Source of the DNA: Mesostigma viride
Taxonomy: Eukaryota; Streptophyta; Mesostigmatophyceae; Mesostigmatales; Mesostigmataceae
Assembly: GCA_009746045.1 (NCBI GenBank)
Contig: RPFO01000065.1
Span: 2,616,484-2,680,483, forward strand
Length of the DNA: 64,000 nucleotides
Reading direction: 5' to 3'
Shown: one piece after another, positions 12,335-31,870 of the stretch
Numbering within the stretch: position 1 is the first letter of the stretch
How the letters are laid out: every line of letters begins with the position of its first letter
Position numbers and translations under genes: made by a program
Notes under the pieces: generated by a model
Database searches by the model: none
What the model was told of the DNA's origin: nothing
What the model saw: only the letters and a program-made list of their open reading frames with translations

Positions 12335-12800
12335 AACCTCAGTCTAGGAATATATACCAGTAGTGTAGATTAGTCAGGCTTAGCCTAGCATGTGGCCTAC
12401 GCGCATGTGCGCCCATAATGGCCCCCATGGATGATGCCTTCAGCATTTAGCCAAGCCATGCCTATAATGGGACCCCCATGCATTAAGAATTAGCTCAGCC
12501 CTGCCTATGCAGAGAGTCACTCTCTGATGAGACTGAGCCATGCGCTAGCCATGTATAGCCATGGTGATCTTCCCCCCCCATGCATGACAGGCTCCCCTTA
12601 GTTGGGTTGAGCTTGAGACTCTGGTGGGGCAGGTGCCCTTGGTGCACCTAGAGCAAGTGTCATTTACATTCCCACCCTTGCAGGAAGTAGCTTAGACTGT
12701 AGTTAAAAGCCATATGCCCCTGACTGGTGTGCCACAGTACATACTGGGATGAAATCACAGTCTATCTCTGTATTATTATGCTCCGTGCCGCTCCCAACCC
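12335..12800 (+). repeat. Family C element, 3' UTR fragment
   Basis: This region matches, in plus orientation, the 3' UTR downstream of the ORF1-like genes at 19500 (-) and 20376 (-). Shared blocks are TAGTGTAGATTAGTCAGGC, the TAGCATGTGGCC..CGCATGTGCGC segment, and the GTGCACC..GAGCA..TTTACA..CTTGCAGG segment. The coding part is absent here. The downstream limit is blurred by divergence. Confidence 0.6.
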
Positions 12801-12944
12801 GGATCAGCGCTCGCCCGTGTTTAATATCAATGACATGTGCAGCTTACTTCTTTGATGTTTGAACGCATGGTGGCACAGTCTAGCTGGCTAATGTTGTTTA
12901 GGTTTTGTGGGTGACCCCACTAGGCTGGGCAGTGCTATAACTAT

Positions 12945-15920
12945 ATATTAAAATTAAATTAAATTATAACATGCCTCCGTTGGGAGATCATGTAGCACAT
13001 ATTCCTTGATGGATGGTGGAGTGGAGAGAGCCGCGTAATCTAACTAACCTAACTCTAGTCTACTGATCTAGTCTAGAAAAATCCTAACTACCCTACTCAT
13101 CAAAACGCCTCCTCCTCTTGGGGGGAGGTGGCTTGCCCACAGGGTCGGGCCTGTGAGCCTTGACAATCTTCTGCCACCACGTCTTGTTCTGCATGGCAGT
13201 CGATCCAAAGAAGGGAGAGAGAGTGAATGCGGTATTCAAACTGGGCTGGGACCAGTAGGTCGTCCAGCAACATCTGGACGTATAGTTCGTGGCATGTTTC
13301 CCTACCCTTTTGGGAATGCACTTGGGGCCAGGCCAGGTCAGAATGTGCCGCCCTGGCTGGCCAAGCCGATGGGGGCCTGCCAGACCAAGGGCGGTGTCGA
13401 CCTGGCTGGTGCGAGCAAGGTGTCCTACAAATGCTAGATCCTACGCTGTCTAATCTCGTCCGAAATACGAGGCATGCCCTGATACAAAGACTCTGATGAC
13501 GGGCGCTTGGAAAACCCTACGTTCTTTTTTGGAGCATCCTGTAAACAGTCTGTGCCGTCTAGCCTTAGAGATGCCAGGGTGGGTGTGAGTGTCCACGCCT
13601 CGGCGCCATACGTGAGCACCGCGTGAGGACGAGGACCTTGAAGAGCATGCGCTTGCGGTGCTCGCCCAGGCCCTTGGAGCGCCAGTAGGTGGTGAGCGAA
13701 CGGAGCCTAGCCGGCCATGCAGGCCAGGCCAATGCGGGTGTCCACATCGTCGGCGGTGTCAGGGATCGAGCCAGCTCCCTAACAGTTTGAAGCGATCGCG
13801 GAACGGGACCGTCGTCCCGTCGAGCAGGCGCGGCAGCGGCGGTGTACTGGAGGCCCCAATCACCATCGCCTCAGTTTTGACACTAATCTCCAACCCCACC
13901 GCCCTCGCCTCCAGGCCCAGACAGTCCAGCCAGGTCTGATGTGCTCGGGGCGCGCGATGCATGAGGGTGGTGTCATCCGCATAAATCAGGTCGGCCAGGC
14001 GGTAGCCAGGTTCAACCCCGCCGTGCTCTTTCTCGTTAAGGATGTCCAAGCCTGGCTCGAACCCCTTAAGAGCAGCCGGTAAAGCGCGCACGTGCTCGGC
14101 GCATGACGTGATCCACGGCAATAATGAACAGGTATGGGGACAGGACACAACCTTGCCACACCCCGTGGCCGGTGAAGGGGGAATGGTGGGGTGGTGCCTT
14201 CCGCAGTCCGCACTACTGCCTGTGAGCCCTCATACAGGCGGCGAATGGCAGCAATAAACGCAGGTGGCACTTGATCCAGAGCTAGGATGGCCCAAAGAGC
14301 CTCCCAGAGGACCGTGTCAAAGGCCTTGATATAGTCAACAAAAATGAAGACCAGCGGCAAACTGTCAAGGGGAAGGCGACGCACCTCCTCCATCAACCGG
14401 CGCGCGACAAACACAGCCATGACATGCAGTGTTACGACCACGACGGAAACCCATCTGAGATTGAGACTCACCCAGGTGTGGGTCCCGGACGCTGAGCGCA
14501 GCGCGGAGCCTGTGCAGCATCATGCGCATGAAGACCTTCAGCGCGGCGCTCTGGAGGCAGACACCCCGGTAGTTACCGGGGTCAGCATGGCAGAGCCCTT
14601 CTTGTACAGCATGACGCGGATGGCCGTCTGCCACTCAGCAGGCGGAGGCTCGTCAGAAAGCAGGACACGGTTGCAGAACGCCAGCAGAAGATACCTAACC
14701 ACTGGATCAGGGGTCAGACTTCAGCAGCTCAGCAGAAAGGTGGTCGGCACCCGGACCGCCGCATCGCACCGCAGCTGCGAGCAAGGGCGCCGTCCAAGTC
14801 CTTCAAAGTGAAGGGGTGGACGACGTCGTCGGTGGCAAGCTAAGGCAGCCCTCCTGCAAGGCGGGGACTTGGTAGTCCGCGGCCGAGGAGGGGGGCGCTG
14901 GCGGCGGCGGGGGTCCGGCAACCCCGAGGCGGGCGGCCGTCTCAGCCGGGTGAAGCGGCGGGGGGGGGGGCGCGATCGAGCCCCCCCGCGGGTCAAGGAA
15001 ACATTGTGGGCCAACCTGGCAGCGGTCAAGGCTGACCGGCGCCGTGCCGTCCCCCGACGTGTGCTCCACCGGGGTGCGCTGCCGCCGGCCGCCGAGCCGG
15101 TCGAGGTGGTACCACATGTCCTTAACCATGCAGGGTTAATTGCCCTGGTTGCGAGTCTGGCTGGCAGGCCTTGGCATCCGCGATGCACTGGGCCGCCTCC
15201 GCGTCCTGAGCGTGCTCGTAGGCCTCCACGATGGCGGCCTTGAGCACTGGTTTCTGCAGCGGGTCCCGGTTACGCTTGAGGCGGTCGGCGGGCGGCCAAG
15301 ACCTTGGGGTCCTGGCGGTAGTCTGAGCGGGCCGGGCCGGCAGGTGCCGGGCCGCCAGCAACGGGGCACGGGCCGCAAAAGCCCGCAAAAATGGCGGCAT
15401 TGGGGGCACCCTTGTCCAGCTCGTCGACGTCCGCCCGGGCGCCCAGGGCCGACAGGTACTCCCGTCAGCACCGGTTCTGCTCGTGCTCGATCGGCGTCCG
15501 TCCAGTTCTCAGGATCTCCCCGGACCGGGCGTAGAGCAGACCAGTCAGGGCGGACCACTGGGGCGCGGCGCTCGGGGACGTGGAACCGGAGCCGAATGGT
15601 CGCGCGCACCAACCGGTGGTCAGAGCACACCGTGGGCGTGTCAAACACTCGGGTGTCCAGACCCGAGGTGCATCTGGGCTGCCGTACCACCACGTAGTCC
15701 AAACAGGCCTGACGGCCGTTAGGGCCACGAAAAGTGACCAAGTCCTGTGAGGGACGTTGGAAGTGGCAGTTGACAGCTGCCAACCATCCCGCTATCCCGC
15801 AAAAAGGCAGAAAACAGGGGAGTGTTGTCGTTAGCAGCCGTGTCAGCAGGCGCAAAGCGACTGCCTGCAGCAGTGCCCACGGGGAGCGTGGCATTGGCGT
15901 CGAGCAGCATAACCAAAAAT
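12945..15920 (-). mobile_element. Longest LINE copy (APE endonuclease + reverse transcriptase), decayed
   Basis: Read on the minus strand, the parts run in normal LINE order. First is an exonuclease/endonuclease/phosphatase domain (about 15900-15500) with MLLDANA (DxN), LDYVVV and SDHRLV. Then comes a reverse transcriptase (about 14470-13760) with FVDYIKAFDTVLWEALW (motif A) and YADD (about 13985). Next is the family C-terminal block with RISDEIRQRR-like sequence (about 13480-13440). Last is a 3' UTR ending in CTCC-CAAC-GGAG (12975-12986) and a TTTAA-type tail. Several frameshifts and stops break the frame, so it is a pseudogene. Its reverse transcriptase type is the candidate source for the truncated copies in the window. 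The exact clade (L1 or RTE-like) is not resolved. Confidence 0.85.
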
Positions 15921-16365
15921 GCTGATGATCAACCACAAGATGTGGACGCCCCCAGCGGGCTAGAATAGCAATAGCCCTAGCTTGTAACAAGTGGAGTCAC
16001 TGCCGCTAAGGCAGCCATGCCTAGAATGTTTGCCTATAGCTGTGCCAACACACCTAGTCACGTGCCGCCAACGCACGGTACACAACCAGCCATAGCCTTA
16101 GCCTAGTCCTAGTACAGCCATGCTACGCCCTGGCTATGTTCAGATTACTTGCCCACGCTATACTTGTTATGCTACGCTTACATGGGTCTTATTGCACCCA
16201 CAGTTTGCCGGATCGTTAGCGTATCCGTTTAGCTAACGCGCCCGATTGCGGCTGTGGCATGCCTTTGGCATGAAGGAGACTGGGGGTCTCTGCCCTTTCT
16301 CCTGTAGTGCACACTTCGGTGCTCCGTGACTCCCCAACGGGAGCACGAGTTTAATTAATTAATTA
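15921..16365 (+). mobile_element. Family A ORF1-type element, 5'-truncated
   Basis: It begins inside the last codons of the ORF1-like gene seen at 50028-50669, in a segment encoding MINHKMWTPPAG and a stop. It continues through the same 3' UTR and the ATTGCACCCACAGTTTGCCG block to the hairpin CTCCC-CAAC-GGGAG (16330-16343) and a TTAATTAATTAATTA tail. It abuts the 5' end of the inverted LINE, so the junction is either a nested insertion or a rearrangement. Confidence 0.7.
16330..16343 (+). other. 3' terminal hairpin of family A
   Basis: CTCCC-CAAC-GGGAG has a 5-bp stem with the same CAAC loop as the LINE hairpin. An overlapping longer pairing, GTGCTCC with GGAGCAC, is also possible. It is repeated at 50628-50641. 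Confidence 0.65.
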
Positions 16366-16860
16366 TTTAATAACCAAAAAGTGGCGGGCCGGAGTGACCC
16401 CCTCAAGGCTATATGCAAGGACTCAAAGAACTCCTGGCGTTGAATCCGACTCAGGTAGACCACTATGGTGTGCGTAGCCCACCCCCACCGTGAGGTGGTG
16501 TTTAGACCGCCCCTCTACGGAGGTGAAATGTGCTACCATAAGGCGTGGGGACCGTTAGAAGAAACTTAAGCGTGCTGAGGCTAGCAACTGCCAGCGGCGA
16601 ACACAAAAGACCAACACCACCCGTTGGCCTGGCGTACCGCTGCCAGCGAAGTAAAACCGCCAGCCACCCGCCACTGAGGCCGGCGATCAGTGCTCACAAT
16701 GCCAAGTGGCACCTTGCGGCGATGTTCCTGAACGCCTAGAATAGATACACGATGGGCTATGCAGAAGGCAACGAGCTCTTCTACCCGATAGCTATGGCCG
16801 TCCTCTGCTAGTAATGTGCGTGCATTGCCCTAACTATATACTGCATCCACTACTATGCTT
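16366..16860. other. Intergenic, nothing recognised
   Basis: No ORF of interest is present and nothing here was found repeated elsewhere in the window. A short GGTGGGGGTGGGC-type G/C-rich patch lies near 16480. Confidence 0.4.
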
Positions 16861-17130
16861 TTGCTAGTACAGTTCCTGTGGCATGTACATATTGCACCCA
16901 CAGCTAGTTGGCCCTGCACCGTGATGCAGAGTCTGAGGGTCCTCTAGATGTGGCCATGATGCAGCCCGGCTACCCACTAGCTAGCTTGATTGAGCCGGCA
17001 GTGAGAGAAGCTATACATTTGAGGGGCGCTTCGATGTAGGGCGGCCTGCACTGTGCCACCCTCCCTCCTCGTTATTTGTGTACCGATAAGGTTTTAAGGT
17101 TCCTTTACTTATTGGTAAACCGTACGCGCG
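16861..17130 (+). repeat. Family D repeat copy
   Basis: It shares the ATTGCACCCACAG start, the GCAGTGAGAGAAGCTA block, CCCTCCCTCCTCGTTA and AAGGTTCCTTTACT with the unit at 1-297. It is adjacent to the TTTAATTATTTTA tail of the inverted family B element. Confidence 0.5.
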
Positions 17131-17156
17131 GCCGAGTCTACGTGGTTTTATTTAAT

Positions 17157-17757
17157 TATTTTATCCTTGATCACGCTACCGTTGTTGGGGAGTCGCGGAG
17201 CACAATGATACAGAGAAGTGCTTTTCATCCCTGTATGTTGTGCACACACTGGGAAGGGGGCAGGCCGGGACACCCATCTTCCCTCATGCTCGGAGGCAAG
17301 CCACAGCTGAAATCTTAACTACTCACGCCGGGAGAGCTTGGCATAACTGTGGGTGCGCTAATGCTGAAATGTGTGTGGGTGACATGGCGGGGGCCGGCAT
17401 TGTCCGCATCATGGCACAATGGAACTGTAGACTGATCGAAGTGTGCGGGTAGACATGCGGGTGCTTAAGCTCCTGCTGAACTAACTAATAAAGGTAGCCG
17501 GTAGTGTGCTGAGCCATACACGGCGCTGCGAAGGCCATGCATGAAGTGGCTAGGCCATACAACATACGTCAACATCACGCCACCCTATCTAAACCTAGCG
17601 GTAGCCATCGATCATGGATCAATCCTGCATGTCACGTGGTGCCCACGTGCCGGTGGGTGGGACCCATAGTTTGCGCGCTGTACAGGTCCCGGCCCTGCCA
17701 GTGGACTTTGGCCCTCTCGGGGTGATTGCTTGTGGCGGATGAAGGTGGGCCTCGCGA

Positions 17758-17793
<36 letters not shown>

Positions 17794-17794
17794 C

Positions 17795-17842
<48 letters not shown>

Positions 17843-18130
17843 GCGCGCCGCGGGAGTCAGGTCGTCTTCTGGACTGGACAGCGACCACAGTGCAGAGTCT
17901 TTTGCTGCCAAAGGAAGCGCACCTTATCCTCTGGGGAGTCAAAGATGAGCAGCTCCAGATGGCGGGGGAATCAACGTTCTTTTCCCGCGCACGAGCGGGG
18001 CAGCGCTACTCCATTACAATTCGTTCAAGTGGCCCGCCGGAGCGGCTGTACAATTTTTCCCAGTGAGCGCGCTGCCAAGTGTACTTGTGGGCAAATTTTT
18101 AGGTGCCCCGTCACTTCGAGGTACTAAAAA
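17157..18130 (-). mobile_element. Family B ORF1-type element with an expanded CAG tract
   Basis: On the minus strand this is an ORF1-like C-terminal region. It contains EDDLTPA, then the repeat tract, then an FIRHKQ block and KVHWQGRDL, matching LDDDLTPAQQQQRR...LRHKQ...KVYWRGGDL of family A. The 3' UTR that follows is shared with 37306-37740 and 62365-62770 and ends near 17157 in an AT tail. The frame changes across the tract, so the copy is not functional. Confidence 0.75.
17758..17843. repeat. (CTG)n/(CAG)n tract inside an ORF1 copy
   Basis: About 28 CTG units are interrupted once by a GCA and once by an ACTG-type change. The tract begins directly after the codons for DDLTPA, where the intact proteins have AQQQQRR. 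Confidence 0.9.
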
Positions 18131-18149
18131 TTAGGCTACGGTACGAATT

Positions 18150-18350
18150 CAGCGAATTTCAGCGAATTTTCAGTCGAACCAAAGGAAGTGACGCCAACTA
18201 CCAAAAAGTTTCCGTTACGAATTTTCAGCCCAACACTCGCGCAAAATGAAGGGACGGCAACTACCAAAAAGCTTCCGTTACGAATTTTCACTCCCACACG
18301 TTTGCACAAGAGGAAGTGACGGCAACTACCAAAAATTTTCCGTCAGTGCG
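18150..18350. repeat. Three imperfect tandem copies of a ~60-bp unit
   Basis: The recognisable core GGCAACTACCAAAAAG, followed by TTCCGTTACGAATTTTCA, recurs with centres near 18205, 18265 and 18330. The third copy is the most changed. No coding signal is seen. Confidence 0.75.
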
Positions 18351-19020
18351 ATATGTCACCTTCGCCCCCCACACGGGGGGTGAGCCCCATGCAGGTAAGG
18401 AGCTTGCTTGTCGGCTTAGCGTCAAGAGACTCGGCATCCTAGCTCGATCCGGCCCCAGGCCGGGTCGATCCATGGGGCCATTTTTAGGTGATGTGGCCAT
18501 GGGGAAGCGACGCAGAATCACCCACCAGCGGCTGCGCCGGTCGCGCTCGGTGGGGCTCCGTTGAGTGTGATTTCTCCGTTGAGTGTGATTCCTCGTGTTA
18601 AATGAAGGGTACGTATTTCCGGCCATTGAGGGTGGTTCCTCAATTCAAATGGTGGTCCGAGAGCAGCAGCGGTGCTTACAACTGGACACTCCTGGCCGCT
18701 ATATGAAACAAACGCACTAGTTAATCACAAGAGTTTTGTTTTTTAGCTAGCTAAACCATGTACTGTCTCCTTTGAACATTAGCCAGCCATATTTAAAAAA
18801 CTACCAACGTACTAGGCTACTCGTGCATTTCCAGTCCTCGATCCATAGCTATTGAACCATAGTTCTGACCGATTGACACACGCGGACAAGATAAAGGCTG
18901 GTGCGAGCTATGCCGGCCATGGTCCGGTTTCTAGTCATGCATGCCGCTAGCCGTGCATAGCTTCACCAAGGGTGCGGAGTCCGGATTCGCGGGCCTGCAT
19001 TGCACTGGCCCATCCTAGCA
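18351..19020. repeat. Family B 5' region remnant and unannotated flank
   Basis: The part 18350-18480 resembles 38330-38480, with shared AGCGTCAAGAGACTCGGCAT and a G/C palindromic patch. It probably belongs to the same element family. Nothing was recognised from about 18600 to 19020. Confidence 0.45.
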
Positions 19021-19021
19021 T

Positions 19022-19865
19022 ATTAATTAATAAATTAATTAAAATCATAGCTCCGTTGGGAGCATATGTAACACATAGCCCCTGAGAAGGGGGCATCTAT
19101 GGGTTTGTAATACAATCAGGGCTACAACCTGCAGGTGGAGGATGTACAACTATCACCTGCTCTGGGTGCACAAGGTGCACCTGCACCGCCATGAGGGTTC
19201 ATGCCTCCTTACCAAGCACAGGCACCCAGGGGGGGCTTGAGGAGAGGGCCTAGAAGGCCTGCATGACATATGGGGTGGAAGGTATATGTGGCTAGGCTAT
19301 AGCTGGTGTACACATGGCATCTCAGCAGAGAGTAACTCCCTGCATAGGCATGGCGTGGCTAAATTCTTAATGCATCATCCATGGGAGGTCCCGTTGTAGG
19401 CTGGGCGCGGCTAAATAGTGAAAGCATCATCCATGGGGGCCATTATGAGCGCACATGCGCGTGGGCCACATGCTAGGCTAGGCCTGACTAATCTACACTA
19501 CTGGTATAGGTTCCCTAGTCTGGGGTGGCAGGGGGGGCCTGCCATGGCTTGTGGTCAACGTGGATGACCGCCCCCCTCCAGTACACCGGCTTCCCCCCTG
19601 CGCGCTGCCGGAGCTGAAGGTAGGTCGGCCATGGCTCGCGTCGCCGCTGTTGCTGGGCCAGGGTCAAGTCGTCGTCCAGCGTGAAGCGAGTCTCCGAGAG
19701 CTTCTTGCGGCATTTAAGGAACGCCAGCTTGTCCCCCATGGACTTAAAGGTGAGAAGCACGGGTGCCGGGCCAGCCTTACCCCGCGCGCGGGGGAGGCGG
19801 ACAGCCGACATGTCCGGCAGCTCACCAGTGAGTTGCATGGGGGCAAGAATGTCGCGCTTAAGCCC
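19022..19865 (-). mobile_element. Family C ORF1-type element, 5'-truncated
   Basis: The minus strand encodes the last ~107 residues of an ORF1-like protein (19838-19515) with RLPRARGKAG, FTLDDDLTLAQQQRRR and PVYWRGA, then a stop. A ~470-bp 3' UTR follows, ending in CTCC-CAAC-GGAG (19051-19062) and a TTAATT tail. It lies directly next to a longer copy of the same family in the same orientation. Confidence 0.8.
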
Positions 19866-19940
19866 TGCATATGCCCTGTGTCATCCTACATGCAAAAGGC
19901 ACAAATATTGCACCCTGCACAGTAGCCTGGCCGGCAGCAT

Positions 19941-21990
19941 TAATTAATTAATTAATTAGGAACATAACTCCATTGGGAGTATATGTATAGCACATAGCCC
20001 AGAGAAGGGGCATATGAGCCTATGATACATTCTGAGCTACTTCCTGCAAGACGGTGGGAATGTAAACAACACTTGCTCTAGGTGCGCCAAGGCACCTGCA
20101 TCCCCATGATCTATCAAGCTATGCCGGCCCAGCTAAGGGGGAGCCTGTCATGGGGGGAAAGATCAGCATGGCTATACAAAAGCTAGAGCGTGACATCTCA
20201 GCAGAGAGCAGCTCTCTGCATGGGCACAGCATAACTAAATAAAGCTAGGCATCATCTGGAGTGTGGCACATCATAGGCACGCATGTACATGATTAAATAA
20301 AGCGCGTGGCTTAGCTGGTATAGTGCCTGTAGGAGGCGTACATGTACATGGCCACGGTCTATCTATTCTACACTACTACTGCTGTATTCCCCTAAGCTGG
20401 GGCGTCTGGCCAGTCGCGGGGGCCGCGGGGGTCGCCTGCCAGGGCTTGTGGCCGACGTAGATGGCCGCCCCCTTCCAGTACACCGGCTGCCCCGCCTTGG
20501 TCTGCCGGAGCTGGAGGTAGGTCGGCCATAGCTCCCGTCGCCGTTGTTGCTGCGCCAGGGTCAAGTCGTCGTCAAGGGTGAAGAGAGTCTTCTCGAGCCG
20601 CTTGCGGCGTCTGAGAAAAGAAATCTTGTCCGCCGGGGTCTGAAAGGTGAGAAGGAGCGGGGGCGCCCCTGCCTTACCCCGCGCACGGGGAAGGCGGTGG
20701 GCGACCAGCTCGATCTCACCATTAAGGCCCATGCGACCAAGGATTTCTCTCTCAAACGCACGCGTAAGTTTCTCGGAATTCTCACCTTCCTCCATGTCGA
20801 AGTTCTTGACAATGACGTTGAGGCTGCGGTTGGCGAGCTCGGCCACTTCGCGGAGGTCAAGCGTCTGCCGTTGGAGCTGGGCTGTGACAGCGGAGGTGGT
20901 GGAGGTGGTGTGCTGCTTAAGCATGTCCGCCCAGGTCGTAATGGGGGGAGCATCGCCGGCCAGGCCAGCAGAGGCTGGCTTGGCGGCAATGTCCTTCACC
21001 GCCTGGGCGGTGAGGCCCGCGGTGTTCTGCAAGACCTCGATAGCGATGGCATTATCCTTAAGACGCTGGTCAATGTCGCGGAGCTGGGCGGTGATGGAGT
21101 CGGTGGAGGCGGAGGGGGGGGGGGTGGAGGCGAGGAGGGTGGCGGTGGTGGTGGGGATGGTGGGGAGCTCAGCAGCCAGCGAGCGACTCACAGCTGCCAC
21201 ATCTGCAGCTAGGGGCGTCACGTGCTGTGAGAGGGCTTCGTTGAGGTGGAGGAGGAAGGTGGATTCGGTCAAGGGGGAGGGGGTCCAGAGGTCCGTGACA
21301 GAGCGCTGAAGGATGGAAAAGAGGGCGGCGAGCTGAAGACGGGGGCGAGACCAGCGGGCCAGGTTCTCAGGTCGGTGAGTAAACCGGCCGTCAGGTCCAG
21401 TGCGGAGGCGGTAAAGGCGATGAAGGCGCTGGCACAGGTCGAAAATGGAGGCGTATGACCCATAAAACACGAGCTCCAGTATCTTGATGGGTGGCATGTC
21501 GAAAAAGCTGGGTCTGGCATCGTCGAAGGTGGAAAATAACTCGTCGACGTCAAAGTGGTGCTCAGACCAGCTTGGTTCGGTTGGGCGGCTGCGTTTTGGC
21601 TCGGGCGAGGCTGAGGGCGAGGCAGGAAGCCCGGGAGGGTGCTGGGCGACCACCAGTGCGCGACTAGTGTCACCACTACCTTCCGGCCCTGATGGCGAAG
21701 CTGCAGCCGGAGCTGCAGACGCATTTTCATTGCCGAGCGCAGCCGTCAGGCTGCGTTGCGTTGATGGGCGTTTGCTCATCGTATATTGCGTAATAGCGTC
21801 GGAAAATTATATCAGCATGTGCGTCTTAGAAAGACGAAGCGATTGTGATATTCACGGCTAAATTCGGTGCTCAAACGTGAAAGTTATGAGCTCCGCCGTC
21901 AGCCATGGCTACCTCGTGGCCCGTGGCTCGTTGCATGACCCAGACTATCTTCTGTAGCCTGCCCGCTTGCAAACAACGGTGAGAGAAGCT
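19941..21990 (-). mobile_element. Family C ORF1-only element, longest copy
   Basis: The element contains the intact ORF at 20376-21779, a ~390-bp 3' UTR, a hairpin with loop CAAT (CTCCCAATGGAG on the minus strand, 19968-19979) and a tail of TTAA units. No reverse transcriptase follows, so it looks like a half-LINE that depends on enzymes supplied in trans. The 5' boundary is not defined; 21990 is a guess. Confidence 0.7.
20376..21779 (-). CDS. L1-ORF1-like RNA-binding protein of a half-LINE, intact 467 codons
   Basis: The ORF is open from a true ATG at 21779 to the stop at 20376. The N-terminal 70 residues are Ser/Pro/Ala-rich and probably disordered. Residues about 225-260 contain heptad-like spacing (LRDIDQRLKDNAIAIEVLQ) suggesting a coiled coil for trimerisation. 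About 300-390 is an RRM-like segment (SLNVIVKNFDMEE ... PLLLTFQTPADKISFLRRRKRL). About 391-450 is a basic C-terminal domain (LDDDLTLAQQQRRRELWPTYLQLRQ ... PVYWKGAAIYVGHKPW). This is the layout of L1 ORF1 proteins, which coat element RNA. No intron is needed. It is the best preserved ORF1 in the window and may be functional. Confidence 0.8.
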   Translation of the reverse strand: MSKRPSTQRSLTAALGNENASAAPAAASPSGPEGSGDTSRALVVAQHPPGLPASPSASPEPKRSRPTEPSWSEHHFDVDELFSTFDDARPSFFDMPPIKILELVFYGSYASIFDLCQRLHRLYRLRTGPDGRFTHRPENLARWSRPRLQLAALFSILQRSVTDLWTPSPLTESTFLLHLNEALSQHVTPLAADVAAVSRSLAAELPTIPTTTATLLASTPPPSASTDSITAQLRDIDQRLKDNAIAIEVLQNTAGLTAQAVKDIAAKPASAGLAGDAPPITTWADMLKQHTTSTTSAVTAQLQRQTLDLREVAELANRSLNVIVKNFDMEEGENSEKLTRAFEREILGRMGLNGEIELVAHRLPRARGKAGAPPLLLTFQTPADKISFLRRRKRLEKTLFTLDDDLTLAQQQRRRELWPTYLQLRQTKAGQPVYWKGAAIYVGHKPWQATPAAPATGQTPQLRGIQQ

Positions 21991-22110
21991 ATAGTGCACT
22001 GGTTGTCTCCTTCACGTTGAGAGCTAGTGCCAGAGGGCCCGTGCCCTCCCTCCTCACTGGGATCCAGGTTTAAAGATTAGTTTATTCCTGTGCCCACGCG
22101 TTTAAAAGCT
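21960..22110 (+). repeat. Family D repeat fragment
   Basis: It shares GAGAGAAGCTA, GGGCCCGTGCCCTCCCTCCTC and a TTTAAAG..TTTATTCCTGTGCCCACGCG end with the other family D copies. Confidence 0.45.
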
Positions 22111-22836
22111 GTCGCTGGCCCACAGCGGGCTGTTCAAAGTCATAGCAGTGGTGCGATATACACCCGAATTCCAAGGAAGCTTTCCGACCTGGCCGTATAC
22201 GTGGTTGTCAAGCACGCAGCGATACTTTCGCAGTGACACGCAGTGACAATTTTTGCGCGAACCCAGGTCTATCAGGTCGCTTCACCAAAGAGCAGCAAGA
22301 CAGCAAGATAGTCGACATGATGGCCATGAACCAAAATTTGGGTTTCTCATAACAAAAATGGCAATGCATCAAAAAGCTCGGCCCATATGCACATGGTGAG
22401 AATCCAGTATGGTCGCATGTATATATCCATTGAAGCTCACTTAGCGCAGACCCGCTTGGCAGCTATGACAACGTCATCCACCTGGTCATGTCCAAGTAGA
22501 GCAAACAAGGTCAAGCCATTCATGCTAGTAAGTGATAGCGCCAACAAGTAAGTCACATCATGGAAAACAAAAATGTGTCACAGAACAAGTAACCAGCTGC
22601 ATTCACGCACATTTTCAAGGCAGATAACTGTGGACTGATGCTCCTGATCACATGTGAGCATACCAGCAAGGTGTCTACCAGCATGAACCATCACCATGGA
22701 TGACTTTGGCCAACTTCCTTCATCTGCATCTCTCGCTTCACTTGGCTGCTCAATGGCCACTATGACTGTGATAGTGTAATATAACAGAATACGCCTTGCC
22801 TGCCACCATGGGCCAATCCTTACTTGCAGGCTTCTC
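22111..22836. other. 3' flank of the PDH E1 beta gene
   Basis: No exon, repeat or RNA gene was recognised. Sequence is of ordinary composition. A further 3' exon of the PDH gene cannot be excluded. Confidence 0.35.
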
Positions 22837-31747
<8,911 letters not shown>

Positions 31748-31870
31748 TCGACCGACGCAGCATTGGAATACTGCCTCCGGGATTGCACTCCTGAGAACAC
31801 CTTTTCCAAGCCCGCCACTTGGGACGCGACGGCACCGATGGACGCTGGACTGTGTCCAGGCCGCTGTAGT

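Noticed and set aside
20544-21212. Plus-strand ORF opposite the ORF1 gene
   Set aside because: It is a mirror of the high-GC minus-strand ORF. Only the minus frame shows the L1-ORF1-like motifs shared with other copies.
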